NCBI GenBank assembly: GCA_028291945.1
Contig: JAQGNH010000386.1
Span: forward strand, 1 to 41,893
Direction: 5' to 3'
DNA length: 41,893 bases
Source: Betaproteobacteria bacterium
Lineage (GTDB): Bacteria; Pseudomonadota; Gammaproteobacteria; Burkholderiales; SG8-41
A program made the translations under genes and the position numbers. The notes beneath the pieces were generated by a model. That model worked only from the letters and a program-made list of their open reading frames with translations, was not told the DNA's origin and made no database searches. Below are positions 36,480-41,893 of this stretch, piece after piece (the stretch's first letter is position 1; the number at the start of each line of letters is the position of its first letter).

Positions 36480-37495
36480 CCGGGCAGCTGTATGGAGCCA
36501 GTGAGTCTGCCGGAGCGGGTAGAGCGCGCAGGCGGGCGTCAGCATTGTTTGCTGTTCTCGCGATGACGTCTTTTGCGAGTGTGATCGCAGCGCTCACCTT
36601 CGGCAGCGTTCCGATCGGCATCGGGAATGTGGTCGAGACGATCGTGTTGGGGACGCCCGGTTTATCACACGATGTCATCTGGAACCTGCGCGCACCTCGA
36701 GCGTTCGCCGCATACGCCTGTGGGGGGCTACTCGCGCTCGCCTCGACGCTACTGCAAGTTCTTCTGAGAAACGCGCTGGCAGATCCTTACGTTCTGGGCG
36801 TCTCGGGCGGTGCCTCGCTTGGTGCGCTGCTTGCGCTCTCCTTAGGCGCGGGCGTGGCAGTCATGAACGCGTCTGCGTTCGCCGGTGCCATCGGCGCGAT
36901 CGTTGTCGTGTTCGGACTGACATACCGCGCCGGTGACTGGAACGTCTACCGTCTGCTGCTCACGGGCGTCGTGTTGTCGGCCGGCCTCTCAGCCATGATC
37001 AGTCTGACGCTGGTCCTCGCGCCCGAAGCGCAAGTGAAAGGAATGCTGTTCTGGCTGATGGGCGACTTGTCGCAGGGTGATGCGCCGCTGTCCGCGTGGA
37101 TCGTGCTCGGCGCATTGATGGCATTGAGCTTGGTTGTTTCGTTGCAACTTGACCTGATCACTCTCGGCGAGCTCAAGGCCCGCTCTCTCGGTGTTGCGGT
37201 CATTCCGTTGCAGATGGGCATTTTCGCGGCTGCGGCACTTGCAACGGTCACCGCTGTGGTCCTCGGCGGCGCAATCGGCTTCATTGGATTGATGTCTCCG
37301 CACGCGATCCGCTTGGCCGGCGTCACTCATCATCGTGCCCTAGTCCCACTGGCAGTCATGTTGGGAGGATCGCTACTCACGATCGCCGACACGGCGGCGC
37401 GCACGGTGTGGGCGCCTCAACAGCTCCCAGTAGGGATTGTCACTGCGCTACTCGGCGTGCCCGCGATGTTGCTCCTTCTCGGCAAGCAGCGCTGA
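36476..37495 (+). CDS. FecCD/BtuC-type ABC transporter permease
   Basis: The product of about 339 residues has roughly nine to ten hydrophobic helices. It carries FecCD signatures: WNLRAPRAFAAYACGGLLAL, LRNALADPYVLGVSGGASLG, GLSAMISLTLVLAPEAQVKG and VLGGAIGFIGLMSPHAIRL (the ATPase-coupling helix). Such permeases import cobalamin, heme or ferric siderophores across the inner membrane. GTG 36476 overlaps the HAD stop (GTGA); in-frame GTG 36455 is the alternative. The ATPase gene overlaps its stop by one base. No substrate-binding protein is nearby. Confidence 0.9.
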   Translation: MTGQLYGASESAGAGRARRRASALFAVLAMTSFASVIAALTFGSVPIGIGNVVETIVLGTPGLSHDVIWNLRAPRAFAAYACGGLLALASTLLQVLLRNALADPYVLGVSGGASLGALLALSLGAGVAVMNASAFAGAIGAIVVVFGLTYRAGDWNVYRLLLTGVVLSAGLSAMISLTLVLAPEAQVKGMLFWLMGDLSQGDAPLSAWIVLGALMALSLVVSLQLDLITLGELKARSLGVAVIPLQMGIFAAAALATVTAVVLGGAIGFIGLMSPHAIRLAGVTHHRALVPLAVMLGGSLLTIADTAARTVWAPQQLPVGIVTALLGVPAMLLLLGKQR

Positions 37496-38259
37496 TGCTG
37501 CGGTGTCACGAGGTCACCATCCAAGTGCCCGGTCGGGTTGTCTGCGATCATCTCTCCGTCGTTTTCGAAGCCGGACAGGTATGGGCCGTCCTCGGTAGGA
37601 ATGGTGCTGGCAAGAGCACGTTAATCCATACGCTCGCTGGCCTGGCTCGACCTGCCGCAGGCTCCGTCGAGTTACAGTCGACCGATGAATCTGCGCGTGG
37701 TGCCCGAGCGCGCGCCCGCATCGTAGGCGTCCTGCTTCAAATCGAAGACGGAACGTACTGGGGCACCGTGGCCGAGTATGTTCTGCTGGGGCGCTTTCCG
37801 CACTCGCACCCGTTGATGGGCTATTCCCGCGACGACATCGAGCACGCTGAAGCTGCTCTCGATGCACTTGCCCTGACGACCTATGCGGGGCAGCGATTCG
37901 CGACCTTGTCGGGCGGCGAGCGTCAGCGAGTTCGCATCGCCCAGATCATCGCGCAACGCCCTCGTCTGTTCCTGCTCGATGAGCCGCTGCAACACCTCGA
38001 CCTCGCACACCAGGCTCGCGTGCTGGATCTCATCGCGACGCGTGCCCGCGAGCACGGGGCAGCGGCGGTCATGGTGCTCCATGAACCGCTATGGATCACG
38101 CGCTCCTGCACGCACGTGCTGGTCCTCGCTGGCGACGGCACCGCCCACTGCGGACCCGCGGACGAAGTATTGACGCGCGAACGTCTCGAACACGCCTATG
38201 GCTGCAGGTTGCGCGAAGTCGATTACGGCGCCGGGCGTTCCTTCGTGCCCGATGTATAA
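37495..38259 (+). CDS. ABC transporter ATP-binding protein (BtuD/FecE type)
   Basis: The 254-residue ATPase has Walker A GRNGAGKST, signature LSGGERQRV, Walker B LFLLDEP and the H-loop MVLHE. The Q-loop glutamine is in LLQIEDGTYW. It energises the adjacent FecCD permease. ATG 37495 shares one base with the permease stop (TGATG). Substrate could be cobalamin or an iron chelate; cbiX elsewhere in the window hints at cobalamin only weakly. Confidence 0.9.
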   Translation: MLRCHEVTIQVPGRVVCDHLSVVFEAGQVWAVLGRNGAGKSTLIHTLAGLARPAAGSVELQSTDESARGARARARIVGVLLQIEDGTYWGTVAEYVLLGRFPHSHPLMGYSRDDIEHAEAALDALALTTYAGQRFATLSGGERQRVRIAQIIAQRPRLFLLDEPLQHLDLAHQARVLDLIATRAREHGAAAVMVLHEPLWITRSCTHVLVLAGDGTAHCGPADEVLTRERLEHAYGCRLREVDYGAGRSFVPDV

Positions 38260-38260
38260 T
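38255..38260 (+). promoter_or_regulatory. Possible -10 box for pcnB
   Basis: A perfect TATAAT straddles the stop of the ABC ATPase gene, 70 bases before the pcnB ATG. No convincing -35 is visible. Confidence 0.35.
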
Positions 38261-38329
38261 TTGGCCTCGCCCGAGTCGAACGGACTTAGCATCCGAGCGC
38301 TGCTCGTGTGCGGCGCACATCCCACCTAG

Positions 38330-39685
38330 ATGATCTCTAAATTTTTCGGTAACGTTTTCTCGGGTCGCATATTCAAGGGCCGTCAGCCACGAATTGTTCC
38401 GTACAGCGAGCACGGCATTGCACGCGAGCGCATCAGCCCGTGCGCGCTCAGCGTGACGCAGACGCTGCAGGAGCACAATTACACCGCGTTCGTGGTCGGC
38501 GGGGCAGTGCGGGATCTGATCCTGGGGTGGGAGCCGAAGGACTTCGACGTCGCTACAAGCGCGACGCCTGAGCAGGTGCGGCAGCTTTTTCGCCGCTCGC
38601 GCATCATCGGCCGCCGCTTCAGAATCGTTCATGTCATGTGCGGTCGAGAAACGGTCGAAGTATCGACCTATCGCGGCAGCGCTCTCGCGTCCGAGGAAAA
38701 CGAGCAGCAGATCGCGGATGAGCATGGACGATTGCTGCGCGACAATGTATTCGGCACCCAGGAGCAGGATGCTATTCGTCGCGATTTCACACTCAATGCG
38801 CTCTTTTATGACCCGAGCACGCAGCAGGTCTGGGACTATCATAACGGGTTCGAAGATCTGAAAAAGAAGCGGCTGCGCATGATCGGCGATCCTGAGCAGC
38901 GCTATCGTGAAGATCCTGTGCGCATGCTGCGCGCCGTGCGGCTCTCGGCGAGCCGTGGCCTCGATATCGATCAGCCCACCCGCGCACCGATCAAGTCGCT
39001 CACAGCTCTGCTCGCGAACGTTCCCGCCGCACGCCTTTTCGATGAGATGTTGAAGCTGCTGCTGTCTGGCCACGCGTATGAATGCGTCATGGCATTGCGC
39101 CAGGAGGGCCTGCATCATGGTTTGCTGCCGATGCTGGACGTGATCCTCGATCAGCCCATGGGCGAGCGATTCGTGATGTTGGCGCTGCGCAATACCGACG
39201 CGCGGATCAAGAATGAAAAGTCCGTATCGCCGAGTTTTCTCTTTGCGTCGCTCTTGTGGCACGAAGTGCTCGCGGCCTGGAAGAAACTCGAAGGCGAGGG
39301 GATTCCGCCGATACCCGCGCTGTACCAGGCGATGGACCAGATCGTGCAATCGCAGGCCGAGAAGCTTGCGATTCCGCGCCGCTATGGCAGCGACATGAAG
39401 GAAATCTGGGTCATGCAACCGCGATTTCACCAGCGCAGCGGACGGCGGCCTTTCAGGCTGGTGGAGAATCCGCGCTTTCGCGCGGGCTACGATTTCCTGC
39501 TGCTGCGCTGCGCGAGCGGCGAAGTCGATCCGGCTATTGGCGAATGGTGGACACGCTTCCAGCACGTTGACGAGGGAGAACGAAAGGCGCTGCTCACCCA
39601 GGAGGCGGAACCCGCGACACGCAAGCGACGTCGCAGACGCCGGCGACCAGGTGCCGAGCCCGCGAAGCAGGCGGAACCTTCTTGA
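38330..39685 (+). CDS. pcnB: Poly(A) polymerase I
   Basis: The 451-residue enzyme adds poly(A) tails to RNA 3' ends, marking them for decay. Motifs: FVVGGAVRDLILG, the catalytic DFDVATSATPEQ (D71, D73), RRDFTLNALFYD and RYREDPVRMLRAVRLSA. The C-terminus is very basic (RKRRRRRRRPG), as in other PcnB proteins, and probably binds RNA. Some sequences of this family are tRNA nucleotidyltransferases; the length and basic tail favour PcnB. The folK start overlaps its stop. Confidence 0.95.
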   Translation: MISKFFGNVFSGRIFKGRQPRIVPYSEHGIARERISPCALSVTQTLQEHNYTAFVVGGAVRDLILGWEPKDFDVATSATPEQVRQLFRRSRIIGRRFRIVHVMCGRETVEVSTYRGSALASEENEQQIADEHGRLLRDNVFGTQEQDAIRRDFTLNALFYDPSTQQVWDYHNGFEDLKKKRLRMIGDPEQRYREDPVRMLRAVRLSASRGLDIDQPTRAPIKSLTALLANVPAARLFDEMLKLLLSGHAYECVMALRQEGLHHGLLPMLDVILDQPMGERFVMLALRNTDARIKNEKSVSPSFLFASLLWHEVLAAWKKLEGEGIPPIPALYQAMDQIVQSQAEKLAIPRRYGSDMKEIWVMQPRFHQRSGRRPFRLVENPRFRAGYDFLLLRCASGEVDPAIGEWWTRFQHVDEGERKALLTQEAEPATRKRRRRRRRPGAEPAKQAEPS

Positions 39686-40179
39686 AACTCGAGCCTGCTT
39701 ACGTTGCGCTCGGCAGTAACTTGAACGGTCCCGACAGGCAGGTGAGAGCCGGTATCGAGGAGCTTGCGATGATTGCCGACACGCGTCTCTCGCGTGTGTC
39801 GTCGCTGTATCGCAGCGCGCCTGTGGGATACCGTGACCAGCCGGATTTTACGAATGCAGTCGCGCGGATCGAAACCGCGCTCACGCCGCGGGCGCTGCTC
39901 GACGCGTTGCTCGCGGTGGAGCAGCGCTACGGCCGTGTACGCGATTTTCCGAACGCGCCGCGAACGCTCGACCTCGACATCGTTCTTTTTGGGGACAGCG
40001 TCGTCCAGGAGCCTGGTCTTACCATTCCGCATCCGCGCATGCACGAGCGCGCTTTCGTGCTCGTGCCGCTCGCCGAGATCGCTGCTGATGCGATCGTTCC
40101 AGGGCGCGGGCGCGTAAGCGAGCTGCTAGCACGCATCGATTCAGGGGGGCTTACCAGGATGGAATTTCCAGAAGAATGA
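39682..40179 (+). CDS. folK: 6-hydroxymethyl-7,8-dihydropterin pyrophosphokinase
   Basis: The 165-residue HPPK transfers pyrophosphate from ATP in folate synthesis. Motifs: VALGSNLNGPDRQV, RTLDLDIVLFGD (metal-binding Asp pair) and LTIPHPRMHERAFVLVPLAEI. The start is a TTG overlapping the pcnB stop (TTGA), which implies coupled translation. Its stop overlaps the next ATG (ATGA). Confidence 0.96.
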   Translation: MKLEPAYVALGSNLNGPDRQVRAGIEELAMIADTRLSRVSSLYRSAPVGYRDQPDFTNAVARIETALTPRALLDALLAVEQRYGRVRDFPNAPRTLDLDIVLFGDSVVQEPGLTIPHPRMHERAFVLVPLAEIAADAIVPGRGRVSELLARIDSGGLTRMEFPEE

Positions 40180-40820
40180 AGTTGCCGGACAAATACCGTT
40201 ACGTCGTAGTGGAAGGCCCGATCGGTGTAGGCAAGACTACGCTTGCCCGCGCGATCAGCGATGCGAGCGGCGCCGCGCTGATGCTGGAAGACCCTGGTGC
40301 GAACCCGTTTCTCCCCCGTTTCTACGAAAACGCCGAACGCTACGCGCTGCCAACCCAGCTTTTTTTTCTGTTCCAGCGTATTGACCAGGTCGCGGCGCTG
40401 AATCAATCGGACCTTTTCCGCCGTGCCACAGTCGGCGATTTCATGCTGGAGAAGGACCCGCTTTTTGCGCGGCTCAACCTTAAGGATGAAGAACTCAAGC
40501 TGTACGAGCAGATCTACACGCACCTGAAGCCGCAGGCGCCTGCCCCAGACCTCGTCGTGTACCTTCAAGCGACTCCTGAAACCCTGGTCGAACGCGTGCA
40601 GCGACGAGCGATTGCTTATGAAAAAAATATCCCGGACGCATACCTGCTGGGTTTGGCCGAAACCTATGCCCGCTTTTTCTACCAGTACAGCGATGCGCCG
40701 TTGCTGATCGTGAACTCCGACCGCCTCAACTTCGTTGAATCGCAGGATGACCTGATGCTGCTCATGGAACGCATAGCGGCGATGCGCGGACCGCGAGAAT
40801 TTTTCAGTCTCGGCGCTTAG
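40176..40820 (+). CDS. Deoxynucleoside kinase (dAK/dGK/dCK family)
   Basis: The 214-residue kinase has a P-loop EGPIGVGKTTLA, the E-D-P segment MLEDPGANPFLPRFYEN and the lid ERVQRRAIAYEK. It phosphorylates deoxynucleosides with ATP for salvage; base preference cannot be told. ATG 40176 overlaps the folK stop by four bases. Placement between folK and panB is common in Betaproteobacteria. Confidence 0.9.
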   Translation: MKLPDKYRYVVVEGPIGVGKTTLARAISDASGAALMLEDPGANPFLPRFYENAERYALPTQLFFLFQRIDQVAALNQSDLFRRATVGDFMLEKDPLFARLNLKDEELKLYEQIYTHLKPQAPAPDLVVYLQATPETLVERVQRRAIAYEKNIPDAYLLGLAETYARFFYQYSDAPLLIVNSDRLNFVESQDDLMLLMERIAAMRGPREFFSLGA

Positions 40821-40843
40821 CACAGCGCGAACACCGACCGTTA

Positions 40844-40849
40844 TATAAT
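40844..40849 (+). promoter_or_regulatory. Possible -10 box for panB-panC
   Basis: A perfect TATAAT lies 23 bases before the panB ATG. The -35 region is weak. Confidence 0.4.
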
Positions 40850-40871
40850 CTCCGGCCCACGAGCTAGGGCC

Positions 40872-41669
40872 ATGCCTATGCGGATCACCCTCAGCACCCT
40901 GCAGAAGATGGCGCAGGAGGGCAACAAAATAACGCAGCTCACCTGTTACGACGCGAGCTTTGCCGCGCTTCTCGAAGCAGCCGGTGTGGAGACGCTGTTG
41001 ATCGGTGACTCGCTGGGGAATGTCTTGCAAGGGCACGAATCGACTCTCCCGGTGACGCTGCGCGATATTGTCTACCACACTGAATGTGTCGCACGTGGCG
41101 CGAAGCGCGCGTTCATCATCGGCGATATGCCTTTTGGGACGTTTCAGATATCGCCGCAGGAAACTTTTCGAAATGCAGCCGAAATCATGGCTGCCGGCGC
41201 ACACATGGTGAAGCTCGAAGGCGGTCGCCCGATGCTCGAGACGGTGCGGTTTCTGACCGAGCGCGGTATACCGGTGTGTGGCCATCTGGGCCTGACGCCG
41301 CAGTCCGTGCATCAACTCGGCGGATTCAAGGTTCAGGGGCGGCAGGAAGGCGAAGCTCAGCGGATGATAGAAGAAGCGCGGATGCTCGAAGACGCGGGGG
41401 CCGGAATGATTGTCCTGGAGGCGATACCCGCTGCGCTTGCAAAACAGATCACTGCGGCCGTGCGTGGCCCGACGATTGGGATCGGGGCTGGCGTGGAGTG
41501 CCACGGGCAGGTGCTCGTGCTGCATGACATGCTCGACGTGTACCCCGGGAAGAAAGCAAAGTTCGTCAAGAACTACGTACGCGTGGCTGGAACGATACAG
41601 GGCGCGATCGAGCTGTACGTAAAGGAAGTAAAGGCTAAGACGTTTCCAGGGCCGGAACACTCTTTTTAA
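40872..41669 (+). CDS. panB: Ketopantoate hydroxymethyltransferase
   Basis: The 265-residue enzyme condenses alpha-ketoisovalerate with methylene-THF in pantothenate synthesis. Motifs: [44 protein letters not shown] (metal/substrate region), [15 protein letters not shown] and [23 protein letters not shown] 40872 or 40878 may be the start. panC follows after 100 bases. Confidence 0.97.
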   Translation: MPMRITLSTLQKMAQEGNKITQLTCYDASFAALLEAAGVETLLIGDSLGNVLQGHESTLPVTLRDIVYHTECVARGAKRAFIIGDMPFGTFQISPQETFRNAAEIMAAGAHMVKLEGGRPMLETVRFLTERGIPVCGHLGLTPQSVHQLGGFKVQGRQEGEAQRMIEEARMLEDAGAGMIVLEAIPAALAKQITAAVRGPTIGIGAGVECHGQVLVLHDMLDVYPGKKAKFVKNYVRVAGTIQGAIELYVKEVKAKTFPGPEHSF

Positions 41670-41769
41670 ATGCGTGATTCGTGAATCATGGTTCGTGATG
41701 CCGAAGTTCGACAGCGCTTTTTCGGATCACAACTCACGAGACAGTAATCACTGATCACGGTTTTCGATA
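41670..41769. other. panB-panC spacer with palindromic TGATTC/GAATCA repeats
   Basis: The 100-base spacer contains a near-perfect TGATTCGTGAATCA palindrome and related GTTCGTGAT and CACTGATCACGG units. It is AT-richer than the flanking genes. It may fold or act as a spacer; nothing shows a specific function. Confidence 0.35.
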
Positions 41770-41893
41770 ATGGACATCATTCACTCCGTAGCAGCGCTTC
41801 GCGAGCGACTGCGGCGCGCGCCCAACAACGTCTTCGTGCCGACGATGGGCAATCTGCATGAAGGCCACATCGAGCTGATTCGAATCGCAAAGC
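41770..41893 (+). CDS. panC: Pantothenate synthetase, 3' end outside window
   Basis: ATG 41770 opens a frame that reaches the window edge. The first 41 residues include FVPTMGNLHEGHIELI, the nucleotide-binding HxGH-type motif of PanC (usually MGALHEGH). PanC joins pantoate and beta-alanine, the step after PanB, so the pair forms a pantothenate unit. The remaining protein lies outside. Confidence 0.93.
   Translation, partial: MDIIHSVAALRERLRRAPNNVFVPTMGNLHEGHIELIRIAK

Noticed and set aside
36280-36480. Cobalamin riboswitch ahead of the FecCD permease
   Set aside because: The permease start overlaps the HAD coding region, leaving no leader, and no B12-box-like sequence was seen.
38096-39565. 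489-codon minus-strand open frame antisense to pcnB
   Set aside because: It is a shadow of pcnB; its composition is Arg/His/Ala-rich with no motifs.
39927-41660. 577-codon minus-strand open frame antisense to folK, the deoxynucleoside kinase and panB
   Set aside because: It runs across three well-identified genes on the other strand and resembles no protein family.
1-41893. CRISPR array, insertion sequence or prophage
   Set aside because: No regularly spaced direct repeats, transposase motifs or phage structural genes were seen.

Overview
The window reads as a chromosomal segment of a GC-rich betaproteobacterium. The housekeeping gene order supports this: pcnB-folK-deoxynucleoside kinase-panB-panC, purM divergent from hda, purN-DUF3108-DUF3108-rsmB, and dut-coaBC divergent from radC-rpmB-rpmG. 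The assignment rests on gene content and order only.

Left edge (1-2674), accessory and decaying. The window opens inside a FAD-dependent monooxygenase. Two bases after its stop lies a sequence with all the hallmarks of an integron attC recombination site (1130-1192): matching core sites, pairing arms and one extrahelical G. The monooxygenase is therefore probably the last cassette of a chromosomal integron whose integrase lies to the left of the window. Beyond the attC are remnants of a PA0069-type radical SAM gene, a remnant of a cyanophycin-synthetase-like C-terminal domain, and a small unknown gene.

Central block (2671-19350, all minus strand), storage-glucan and trehalose metabolism. In transcription order: glgB, glgE, a treS-maltokinase fusion, a small conserved-TM-helix channel-like protein, glgX, a wrecked treZ, and a 1707-residue MalQ-TreY fusion. 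GlgB, GlgE, TreS and maltokinase form the route trehalose -> maltose -> maltose-1-phosphate -> branched alpha-glucan. GlgX, MalQ and TreY would trim the glucan and convert chain ends to maltooligosyl-trehalose. TreZ, which would release trehalose, has a frameshift and two internal deletions that remove catalytic residues, so the return arm appears broken at this locus.

Right of the glucan cluster (19792-24895): a histone-deacetylase-family hydrolase, a PsiF-repeat periplasmic protein, a protein-isoaspartate methyltransferase with a likely signal peptide, a YaiO-like outer-membrane protein, a 681-base gene-poor stretch with a tRNA-T-arm-like inverted repeat, a 31-residue membrane peptide coupled to a PuuD-type membrane protein, and an exported DUF192 protein.

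Housekeeping remainder (24930-41893): cbiX, dut, coaBC, radC, rpmB-rpmG, a fatty-acid desaturase, rsmB, two tandem DUF3108 genes, purN, purM, hda, a HAD phosphatase, a FecCD-type ABC importer lacking a binding protein, pcnB, folK, a deoxynucleoside kinase, panB and the start of panC. Several pairs overlap by 1-11 bases, consistent with translational coupling. No rRNA, intact tRNA, CRISPR array or insertion sequence was found.
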